Shown piece by piece: positions 22,210 to 29,028 of a DNA stretch of 29,101 nt. Position numbers and translations under genes: made by a program. The DNA lies in assembly GCA_905215725.1 (NCBI GenBank), contig CAJMRD010000017.1:1-29101 (forward strand), in the 5' to 3' direction. How positions within the stretch are numbered: the stretch's first letter is position 1; the number at the start of each line of letters is the position of its first letter. This DNA comes from an uncultured bacterium. Its GTDB lineage: Bacteria > Actinomycetota > Coriobacteriia > Coriobacteriales > Coriobacteriaceae. The notes under the pieces are model-generated. The model ran no database searches, was not told where the DNA came from, and saw nothing but the letters and a program-made list of their open reading frames with translations.

Positions 22210-23407
22210 CAGCTACTTCGACGGCGCGGTCTCGAAGACCCTCGCGGACGTCGATATCGACGCAGGTAGGAGTAATCAGCACGAGTTCAACGGCACGCTG
22301 CCGCTGAGGTCGCTGTTCGGTGACGACGACATCCGCGACATCCGCACCACGTTCGCCTACATGTGCGACGAGGCGGAGCCGGAGATGTGCGACGGGACCG
22401 TGACTTGGTACGATGCGCGCCGCAAACATCCCACGAGAACCGAGTACCGTCTCTACTACAAGGACAACCCCGCCATCAGACAGGCATCCGCTGGCGACCT
22501 CATGGTGGTCGCCAACTCCGATGACCTCGGGCTGCTCATCATCTTCGCTAAAAAAGGCTCGACCATCGAGTCGCAGCTGAGGTGGCTGTTCGGCTTCGAG
22601 GAGCCCGACCGCTCGGGCTATGCCGTATCAAAGGGCGAGCGCAACCGTATCGGTGCGGTGGCCTCGCGCATCCTCGGCATGATTGGTATCGAGACGCGCG
22701 CTCCCTTGAGCGCGGATATCTACTTGGACGATATGGTCAAGAGGTTTGGACATACGTTTCCGAAGGGCATCGACTTTACGGAGTACTCCATCTCAACCCT
22801 TGAAGGTCTCGACTGGGCGGATGACCCCGATCGAAGCCTGCTCGCGTGCTACGAGCGCGAGGAATTGCTGTTCAAGGTGTTTGAGCGCCATCTGCTTGAG
22901 AGAGACCTTGCGCCCTATTTGAACGGCCAGCTCGACGTCGACGGCATTCTGAAGACCACCATGTCGACCTTCCAGCGCAGGAAGTCCCGCGCGGGCACAG
23001 CGTTCGAGCACCAGCTTGAGTTCCTGTTCAAGGGTAGGGGAATCCGATACTCCGCACAGCCCTACACCGAGGGAAAGTCGAAGCCGGACTTCATTTTTCC
23101 GTCAATCGAGTGCTACCGGGATGAGGGGTTCCCCTCCTCGAGCCTTACGATGCTCGGTGCGAAGACGACCATCAAGGAGCGCTGGAGGCAGGTGCTCGAG
23201 GAGGCGAACCGCATCGAGCGTAAGCACCTTATCACGCTGGAGCCCGCCGTGAGCGTGGACTACACGAACGCCATGCGTGACAGCAAGCTCCAGCTCGTCA
23301 TCCCCTCCCAGCTTTTCCCCACCTACACGCCTTCACAGCAAGAATGGCTCATGGATGTGGGAGGCTTCTGCGAGATGGTCGAGGAGAGGCAACGGGTACT
23401 TGACTAG
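22190..23407 (+). CDS. EcoRII-family type IIE restriction endonuclease
   Basis: The 405-residue product is about the length of EcoRII and has both its N-terminal effector-type domain and its C-terminal nuclease domain. The nuclease part shows RAGTAFEHQLEFLF, TEGKSKPDFIFPS, LGAKTTIKERWRQVLEEANR and KHLITLEPAVS. Asp300, Tyr309, Lys325 and Glu338 fall one position after the EcoRII residues Asp299, Tyr308, Lys324 and Glu337 as I recall them, so the catalytic set looks intact. It should cut at the site protected by the upstream methylase. Its ATG lies inside the methylase end; a GGGAG lies 11 bases before it. Confidence 0.9.
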   Translation: MDYGALSSYFDGAVSKTLADVDIDAGRSNQHEFNGTLPLRSLFGDDDIRDIRTTFAYMCDEAEPEMCDGTVTWYDARRKHPTRTEYRLYYKDNPAIRQASAGDLMVVANSDDLGLLIIFAKKGSTIESQLRWLFGFEEPDRSGYAVSKGERNRIGAVASRILGMIGIETRAPLSADIYLDDMVKRFGHTFPKGIDFTEYSISTLEGLDWADDPDRSLLACYEREELLFKVFERHLLERDLAPYLNGQLDVDGILKTTMSTFQRRKSRAGTAFEHQLEFLFKGRGIRYSAQPYTEGKSKPDFIFPSIECYRDEGFPSSSLTMLGAKTTIKERWRQVLEEANRIERKHLITLEPAVSVDYTNAMRDSKLQLVIPSQLFPTYTPSQQEWLMDVGGFCEMVEERQRVLD

Positions 23408-23445
23408 GCCGGGACAATAAGAGCGTTGAGGCGGCGCGCAAGCGC

Positions 23446-23751
23446 ATGACCATCCTGAAGGGCTCCGAAAAGATTGTGGCATCGCTCAATCAGTTCGGCG
23501 TTGTCCGGCGCGTGAGGCGGGGGCACTACGTGATTGCAGAGCCCATCGAACTGAATGACGAGCTTACGCGGTTTTTGGTCTTTGCCGACATGCTGGTAAA
23601 CCGGTCGAGTTACCGGACGTTCCTGGAACTGCAGGACGTGGCCGAGTTGTTTCCGTTCGCGTGCCGTGTGAGCAAGGAGGAACTTGTGGCTGACGAGCGG
23701 TTCGAGGTGAACAACTTCGGCGGGGAGTTCTCGGTGGGGGTACGGGAGTAG
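23446..23751 (+). CDS. small protein of unknown function between R-M and ABC-3C genes
   Basis: The 101-residue frame has no recognised family. Its N-terminal part (LKGSEKIVASLNQFGVVRRV, then RRGHYVIAEP) looks like a helix pair followed by a basic beta-wing, loosely like a winged helix. The rest is mixed alpha/beta and acidic. The frame is open for 14 codons before the ATG (ending SVEAARKR), without a start codon or good ribosome site, so it could be a fragment of a longer gene. It follows the endonuclease by 38 bp on the same strand and converges on the ATPase gene. Confidence 0.45.
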   Translation: MTILKGSEKIVASLNQFGVVRRVRRGHYVIAEPIELNDELTRFLVFADMLVNRSSYRTFLELQDVAELFPFACRVSKEELVADERFEVNNFGGEFSVGVRE

Positions 23752-23768
23752 GAGAGTACAGGTCACTC

Positions 23769-25493
23769 CTACGACGCAACACCTTTGCCACGCGTGAAAA
23801 GCATATCGTCAATCGAAAGCTGCAGGATTTGCAGTTTACCCTGCTCCTCGGCTGGTATCAGCGACGAATCGAGCTTCTCCTTAAGGACTGCGACTATGTA
23901 CTGGCAGTTGATTGTGCTGGCGCGTGCGATTATGTCACGCAACACCTTACCCTCGATGTTTTCAAGGACGTCATGCACTATGAAGCGCGGAGTCTTGATG
24001 CCCTTTGATTCTGCAAACTGCTGATACGCTAAATCAAATGCGGCGATGAGTGACTTGCGTGTGCCCGTGCTGGAGCCAGCGGTATCACGTATTGCAACGG
24101 GGAACTTGTTCGACTCTTCATAGTAAACGAGCAGCGGCGATTCGTTGTTGAACTCCCTGGCAAGCGGAGTGAAGAATGCGTTAAACGCAAGCATCATTGC
24201 AGCAAAATCGTTGGATTGCGGCTCGTCGCCATCATCAGACGAGCCAAGCGATGCGATTTTTCCCTCAATGCTGGTCTGTTCTACCTCAAAGCTGTTGAGC
24301 GTATCTATTACTTCTCGGCATTTGCCGATACTGCTCGAAAGCTCAACTAGGCGTGCCTGAAGCGACTCGTACTCATCGATGAGGTCTTGCTCCACCAATG
24401 ACATGAATTGGCTGTTCTGCGATGACAGTTGGCTGATTTCACGTTGCACAGATGCACGCTCGGCCTTCAGTTTTTCTGCCACACTCGCGAAATAGGCAAT
24501 CTTGTTGTCGCAGAGCTGGTTGTTGAATGCGACCATCTCTTCGAAAGTTGCATTCACCATCGGGATCATCGAACAGACTTCCTCGAAAAACCGTCTGCTC
24601 AAATTAACGTCGGCTTGTCTACCGCGCTCTTGCATAGCAGTCTGCAGGGCCTCTTCATTTCGTTGCAGCCTGTAGTCTATGTCTGAGAGTTGCAGTGTCA
24701 GAGATGCGTATCGGGTGCGTGTAGCCGCGATTTCATCGCGGTTGGCCCTGTAGACATCGGCGTCGATGATGCTGTTGAGCTTGCACTGGACTTCTTCATG
24801 CTCGGCTTCGAGCCCTGCAAGTATCTGCTGCTGCTCGCTGACCGTATCGACGTTCTGGACTTTCTTATAGCGTTTGATGGACTCACGCGTCTTGTTCAAG
24901 TCCTTGTTGAGGTCGTCACGCTTTTTGTCGAGCGCCGGATCTGAGATGCCGAACAGAGCGTTGTAGACACTCCGGTAGATGGATGTGCTGCCGCTGGGAA
25001 CGGTTTTGAGGAAGGAATTATCATCCCCGCCTACGGACACGCGGACAAATGAATTGATCAATTGGCGAAACGTGGGCACATTCGCTTCGTTCCCGAAAAG
25101 CAAGACATTGAGTCGTTGCTGGTAAGCTTTCTGCCCCATCTTTTCGCCGTCAATGTAGTACCTTCCATTCGGGAAGAGGTCGATTGTGAGAATCACGTCA
25201 TCGCCATCGGGAAAATCCGATGTCAGTGTCATGTCGACGGCGATCTTGTTTGTGACGATGAAATCGCGTAGCTCCTCGGTCACCGTGCCCGTGTCGGCGT
25301 CTGTGTAAATGAGCTTCCTGTCCTTGGCGCCCATTGCGATATCAATGAGCTTGAGGAAGGTTGTTTTTCCAACGCGATTGTGCGATTCGGAGTCCTCGGT
25401 ATCGACGATGAGGTTGGCACCCTTGTGGAATAAGACCTCGCGAACTATTTCGTCAGTTGTTGTCTTGCGAATTCTAAGCGACTTGATGAACAT
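23769..25493 (-). CDS. ABC-3C system ATPase (DUF2326-type, SMC/Rad50-like)
   Basis: The 574-residue product has an N-terminal Walker A (NRVGKTTF, Lys43), a long coiled-coil middle (about residues 170-430, for example DDLNKDLNKTRESIKRYKK and KLKAERASVQREISQLSSQ), an ABC signature-like GSSTGTRKSLI (473-483), and a Walker B FIVHDVLE with Asp508 and Glu511. This split-head layout and the short MC neighbour are typical of DUF2326 ATPases of ABC-three-component conflict systems. The strong GGGAGGG site precedes the ATG, which overlaps the MC gene by 20 bases. The ATPase probably senses nucleic acid or invading complexes and gates the membrane effector. Confidence 0.8.
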   Translation of the reverse strand: MFIKSLRIRKTTTDEIVREVLFHKGANLIVDTEDSESHNRVGKTTFLKLIDIAMGAKDRKLIYTDADTGTVTEELRDFIVTNKIAVDMTLTSDFPDGDDVILTIDLFPNGRYYIDGEKMGQKAYQQRLNVLLFGNEANVPTFRQLINSFVRVSVGGDDNSFLKTVPSGSTSIYRSVYNALFGISDPALDKKRDDLNKDLNKTRESIKRYKKVQNVDTVSEQQQILAGLEAEHEEVQCKLNSIIDADVYRANRDEIAATRTRYASLTLQLSDIDYRLQRNEEALQTAMQERGRQADVNLSRRFFEEVCSMIPMVNATFEEMVAFNNQLCDNKIAYFASVAEKLKAERASVQREISQLSSQNSQFMSLVEQDLIDEYESLQARLVELSSSIGKCREVIDTLNSFEVEQTSIEGKIASLGSSDDGDEPQSNDFAAMMLAFNAFFTPLAREFNNESPLLVYYEESNKFPVAIRDTAGSSTGTRKSLIAAFDLAYQQFAESKGIKTPRFIVHDVLENIEGKVLRDIIARASTINCQYIVAVLKEKLDSSLIPAEEQGKLQILQLSIDDMLFTRGKGVAS

Positions 25494-25728
25494 GTAGCCC
25501 TCCCTTCTCGTCTATTGACACGCGTCCGAGGAGGAAGAGAAAGTCCAAAGCCATGACAAAGAAGTCGTAGCTCACTTCTTTCTTGACCAGAGTGTTCGCC
25601 GTTACCTCATAGAGTTGACCGGCGTCCAAGCCTGGGTTCTGGTCGATGTAGCCATCCAAGGCGGCAGCGATGTAATAGACCGTGCTCGTCGGCTCATTAT
25701 TGCGATCAAGCAGCAGCATCGTCATCAC
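25474..25728 (-). CDS. ABC-3C middle component (MC6-like)
   Basis: The 84-residue product is a compact helical domain: TSTVYYIAAALDGYIDQNPG, LDAGQLYEVTANTLVKKEVS, then the characteristic SYDFFVMALDFLFLLGRVS ending in a short strand. This matches the small ABC-three-component middle proteins, closest to the MC6 group as I recall it. These link the ATPase to the effector. The ATG at 25728 (or a second at 25719) lies inside the end of the upstream gene, with CCAGG before it, so translation is coupled on both sides. Confidence 0.7.
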   Translation of the reverse strand: MMTMLLLDRNNEPTSTVYYIAAALDGYIDQNPGLDAGQLYEVTANTLVKKEVSYDFFVMALDFLFLLGRVSIDEKGGLHVHQVA

Positions 25729-26311
25729 CTGGCCTCAGAAGGACTCTGCATTTTGCCACGGCAACGGCAATCAACGCAACGCAGAACTGGTTGATGATTT
25801 CTTCGGGGACCTCGTCAGCCTGAAAGCCTGCGTCATTCACAATCATGTTATAGATCTCGTTCTCGATGAGCTTGAGCTGTGCATCGCCGTTTCCTACGCA
25901 CAGCTTGCCGTCATCGCGAACGTCTGCCACATTGACAAACATCTTGTTCAGCCTTTGGATGATGGCTTCGCTGTCGGGGAATTCCTTGATCACGCTGTCG
26001 AGACGAGCGTAGTTCTCAGAATACTCGTTGATGATGTTTAGGTAACGCGGTGCGTGGTTGTAAATCAGCTTCTTCTCTATAGGAGGCGGAGGCGTAAGGG
26101 GGAAATCTTCGCCCGTTGGCTCAGTCGACGAAATCATGATTTGCAGGAGTTTATACATGAGCGTCTTTGTAAGCGGCCGGTGCGGGCCAGACGAGACGGG
26201 CTGGTAGATGTTTATGTCATGTGAGTCATAGCTATTGGAGTCGCCGGTTATGTTCGTGGCGACCTTTCCAATTGCGCTCTGGCTTGTCTGCGTTGGCTTA
26301 TCGCGAAGCAT
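25706..26311 (-). CDS. probable ABC-3C third component (effector-linked C-terminal domain)
   Basis: The 201-residue product begins with a Ser/Asn-rich segment containing SQSAIGKVATNITGDSN and then a helical domain (residues about 45-200): PLTKTLMYKLLQIM, KKLIYNHAPRYLNIINEYSE, SEAIIQRLNKMF, and a final helix INQFCVALIAVAVAKC. Position and size fit the C-terminal domain that in ABC-3C systems is joined to an effector. Here the effector-like membrane segment is a separate protein upstream, overlapping by 14 bases, and it carries almost the same SQxAxGKVATN motif. No enzyme motif is visible. The family call rests mainly on operon context. Confidence 0.6.
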   Translation of the reverse strand: MLRDKPTQTSQSAIGKVATNITGDSNSYDSHDINIYQPVSSGPHRPLTKTLMYKLLQIMISSTEPTGEDFPLTPPPPIEKKLIYNHAPRYLNIINEYSENYARLDSVIKEFPDSEAIIQRLNKMFVNVADVRDDGKLCVGNGDAQLKLIENEIYNMIVNDAGFQADEVPEEIINQFCVALIAVAVAKCRVLLRPGDDDAAA

Positions 26312-26495
26312 GGATGTTCGCCGAGTTGTTGCTGCCTACGACGTTTGTGGCAACTTTACCTGTAGCGGTCTGCGAGTTGTCGCTTAGACTCTTTTTGATT
26401 GACTTGATCTCTTGCTTGTTTTGGAGCGAGATGACGGCGGCGGCGATGGATGCGATAGACGCGATAATTCCAAGGATAAGGTTCACAGTCTCCAT
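26298..26495 (-). CDS. small transmembrane protein, putative ABC-3C effector
   Basis: I place the start at the ATG at 26495, with GGGAGG four bases before; an upstream TTG would put that site inside the gene. The 65-residue product has one N-terminal membrane helix (VNLILGIIASIASIAAAVIS), a charged stretch KQEIKSIKKSLSD, and then SQTATGKVATNVVGSNNSAN. It looks like a one-helix membrane-active protein with a soluble tail. Its last 14 bases overlap the next gene, whose N-terminus repeats the tail motif. It is the first gene of the four-gene operon and is easily missed by size. Confidence 0.7.
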   Translation of the reverse strand: METVNLILGIIASIASIAAAVISLQNKQEIKSIKKSLSDNSQTATGKVATNVVGSNNSANIHASR

Positions 26496-26694
26496 CTTGC
26501 CTCCCAAATGTCAAGTCCAATATTCTAGACCATTATCGAGCGTTCGCTCGTTGCGTTGCCTCTAATTCTTGCTAATGGTCACAAACTGCCGAACGGACTG
26601 GATGACCTCACTTTGTGACCGACCTTTAGCCTATTTGCATGGTTAAGGGACGGTTCGTTTGTGCTGGCCTATGTCAATCGAAAGGCAGGCCGAC

Positions 26695-27361
26695 ATGGAC
26701 GGAGACGACCATAGCATCGACGACGAGGAAGAGGTCGCAGCGCAGGCGGGCGGCCAAGAAGGGGTCGCGCAGGCGGAAGAGCCGCAGGCAGTGGACTCGG
26801 AGAGGGGCTACCAGGCGCTTCTCGCCAAGCAGGAGGCTCGCATCAAGGAGCTTGAGGGGCAAGTGGCCGAGGCTGCCAAGAGCGCCGAGGTGGCGGACGC
26901 CCTGCGCGGCGAAATCCAGCAGGTGAAGGCCAGGCGGCCGATGAGCGCATCGCCTTCGCGGCAGACATGGCGACGTTCGCAACCATGAACCTGACCCACC
27001 TCTTCTACTCATGCACGGCGCTGGAGGTGGTCTCCGGTTTGGGCAACCTCGCAGGTGTCAAGTCGTGCGGTTCGCGTTCGCTTCGCGCTCGTCGCCCGCC
27101 GAGCTGGACTTCCGAGGCTTCGACCCGTCTGCGCTCACCGACCTGACCTACTGCTTCTCGGGGTGCTCGTCGCTGGTGACGATCTACGCCGACGCCACCT
27201 GGGCGCTGCCTTCGAGCGGGGTTTCGGACTCGCAGTGCTTCTATAACTGCTACAAGCTGACGGGCGGCAACGGAACCACGTATGCAAGCAGCAGGACGGT
27301 TTATACCCACTTCCGTATCGATACGACGGCTACGCCTGGTTACCTGACTGTCTCTGCTTGA
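26695..27361 (+). pseudogene. mosaic pseudogene: phage scaffold-like fragment joined to BspA-type leucine-rich repeats
   Basis: The first part (ATG at 26695) encodes an acidic coiled-coil segment (QEARIKELEGQVAEAAKS, EIQQVKA) like phage scaffolding proteins. The frame then shifts near 26935 and continues ADERIAFAAD, passing into BspA/DUF285 repeats (NLTHLFYSCTALEVVSGLGN). A second shift near 27065 is needed to reach LDFRGFDPSALTDLTYCFSG, CSSLVTIYA and the end GYLTVSA. Two shifts and the joining of unlike domains show a decayed prophage remnant. The parts overlap the end of the XRE gene by 32 bases. Confidence 0.65.
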
Positions 27362-28241
27362 CATGCTCTTTGGCTACGGTATTTGCGTCAGTCTGGGTAA
27401 TATCCGAGAACATTTCATCAACGATGCGGACATGGCATTCATAAGCTGCATACCTGCTGGACCTCACCGCATTTTCCGCTTCCTGCAGGCGTGTTGCAGC
27501 ATCCCTGAATCGGGATTTTGCCGCCATTTGCCCCATGATGGAGTCTGGGTGGTTGTCACTGAGTACGTCTGCGTCTCTCAGTTCTATTTCCGCACTTGCA
27601 ATGCGTTCCATAAGCAGATTGTATTGGGCATCGCCGACCTCAGACAGGCAGAGCACAAGGTCTTTAAACGCTGCTGCGGTCAGCATTCGATTGAGCACTG
27701 CCCTGCAAGCTTCTGGCTCGGCATTCGCCTTCGCGACCATATCATTCACGAGGTATTTTTCCCATTCCTCATGGTCTCCGCCGTTGCCGCCAGACTGTTC
27801 CGGAAGCCACTCCGCACTAACTTTTCTCGTCATACGCTCGATGGACAGAACAGCCTCGCCGCTGAGACCAAGGAAGTCAGCAATATCTTGGAGCTCGTAC
27901 GTATCACAATCGGTCTCCCCGATGAGAAAACCTACTGGCTTTCCGAATATGTCAGCCAGATCTACGAGGTCATCCCATTGAGGAAACTGATCTCCTTTTC
28001 GAAATCGGCTGATCTTTCTCGCAATCGCCTTGCGGCCGTTCTCCCTTTCCACTGCATAGCGGTCATCGGCTAGCGAGGCATCATCGGCACCGTTACGCTT
28101 TTGATAGAGCAGACGCGCAAGGCCGATATTGCTAATGCCTCTGCGCCCCTTTTCTATTTCATAGCTTTCCATCAAACCGCTGAGTCTCTTTGGAAAAATG
28201 TCCTTAGGGCGATCTTTGCGGACGTACATTGTCTTAATCAT
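27330..28241 (-). CDS. XRE-like HTH regulator with long C-terminal domain
   Basis: The 303-residue product has an N-terminal HTH of Cro/C1 type with an insertion: FPKRLSGLMESYEIEKGRRG, ISNIGLARLLYQKRNG, REKISRF-like AIARKISRFRKGDQFPQWDD, and LVDLADIFGKPVGFLIGETD, the usual closing helices. The C-terminal 200 residues are helical and unrecognised (LNRMLTAAAFKDLVLCLSEV, SRFRDAATRLQEAENAV). It is probably the repressor of a phage or island. The first ATG has GAGGA directly against it; the second, 12 bases on, has better spacing. A palindrome lies over its -10 box, suggesting self-repression. A small membrane-protein gene is divergent. Confidence 0.72.
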   Translation of the reverse strand: MIKTMYVRKDRPKDIFPKRLSGLMESYEIEKGRRGISNIGLARLLYQKRNGADDASLADDRYAVERENGRKAIARKISRFRKGDQFPQWDDLVDLADIFGKPVGFLIGETDCDTYELQDIADFLGLSGEAVLSIERMTRKVSAEWLPEQSGGNGGDHEEWEKYLVNDMVAKANAEPEACRAVLNRMLTAAAFKDLVLCLSEVGDAQYNLLMERIASAEIELRDADVLSDNHPDSIMGQMAAKSRFRDAATRLQEAENAVRSSRYAAYECHVRIVDEMFSDITQTDANTVAKEHVKQRQSGNQA

Positions 28242-28257
28242 TCCTCATTAACAACAG

Positions 28258-28289
28258 ATAAGACAATTATAGGACATATACCGTCTTAT
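28258..28289. promoter_or_regulatory. promoter and inverted-repeat operator of the XRE gene
   Basis: ATAAGAC (28258-28264) and GTCTTAT (28283-28289) are exact complements. On the minus strand a TATAAT -10 box (28271-28266) lies between them, 24 bp before the first ATG. The -35 is weak. Confidence 0.5.
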
Positions 28290-28371
28290 TTACCGATGGC
28301 ATGATAGCACTGTCGAAAGTGAGCACCCCAGTGGAAGCGGTGCTGAAGTGAAAGAAAGTGAGGAAAAGGCA

Positions 28372-28716
28372 ATGACGACTTGGGACTATGCGCAATTGTC
28401 GCATCTGGCGAAAGAGCTCGGTGGGCCTCAGGCGCTGATCAGCAATATCAGAGCGGGCGGGATTTCCGTTGGAAGAATCCAGGGTGGAGTAATCGGTTCT
28501 GTAGCCACGCTAGTCGCAGGTGGAATCGGACTGTATGCCTACGACAAGCACCAGAGGAAGATCGCTCTTGCTGAACAGAGTGCAACCATTCTCAAGGCGA
28601 ACATCGAAGTATACGAAGAGGCACATTCGTCAACAGAAGTTGATGAGGCTACGAGAGAGACGCAACATAGTGAGGAGGAAACGGTAACTGAATCCAGTGG
28701 CGGCGAAGAGGCCTAG
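28372..28716 (+). CDS. small single-span membrane protein, unknown
   Basis: The start is the ATG at 28372, after GAGGAAAAGG; an upstream GTG at 28348 would put that site inside the gene. The 114-residue product has a short helical N-terminus (YAQLSHLAKELGGPQALISN), one membrane segment (about residues 38-60, GVIGSVATLVAGGIGLYAY), a basic stop-transfer KHQRK, then an acidic Glu/Thr/Ser-rich tail (HSEEETVTESSGGEEA). I know no family. It is divergent from the XRE gene and may share its operator, as phage-encoded membrane proteins often do. A hairpin follows. Confidence 0.6.
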   Translation: MTTWDYAQLSHLAKELGGPQALISNIRAGGISVGRIQGGVIGSVATLVAGGIGLYAYDKHQRKIALAEQSATILKANIEVYEEAHSSTEVDEATRETQHSEEETVTESSGGEEA

Positions 28717-28748
28717 CCACCAGATTCATTAGACAGCCACTACCACGA

Positions 28749-28774
28749 GGAGCCCCGGTATGTACCAGGGCTCC
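28749..28774 (+). terminator. hairpin after the small membrane-protein gene
   Basis: GGAGCCC (28749-28755) pairs with GGGCTCC (28768-28774), with an inner GGTA/TACC extension. The T-run is poor, so termination may be weak or two-way. Confidence 0.5.
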
Positions 28775-28803
28775 AATTCGTTCTTATACCTTGCAGCGGA
28801 TAC

Positions 28804-29026
28804 TTAGATCTCTCGGGACTTGCAGTAGAGCGGGTCGCCCTCTCCGACCAGCACATCCCACCGCCATTGCGGGGTCTCGGTGCCGGACTGGCAGAGCGCA
28901 TCGAGGGGCATGACTTTTTGCTCGGGCGAGCAGGGGCAAAGGTCTGCCTTGATGTGGGCCATGTCTTCGGCCTGGCCGGCGAGCTTTTTTATCCGGGGAC
29001 CATGCTTTCGGCACGCGATCCCCCAT
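28804..29026 (-). pseudogene. small phage-like gene, frameshifted at a run of six A
   Basis: The ATG at 29026 follows GGGAGG at ideal spacing and begins GDRVPKAWSPDKK. At the run of six A (T on the plus strand, 28985-28990) the coding frame must move by one base to continue LAGQAEDMAHIKADLCPCSP and on to WRWDVLVGEGDPLYCKSREI before the TAA at 28804. With one A fewer the product would be 73 residues. The second frame has the better coding character and contains its own ATG at 28962. Function is unknown. It could be a true frameshift, a slippage site or a sequencing error. Confidence 0.5.
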
Positions 29027-29028
29027 CC

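Noticed and set aside
23446..23751. Vsr mismatch endonuclease accompanying the cytosine methylase
   Set aside because: The small protein here lacks the Vsr motifs and length, so it is left as unknown.
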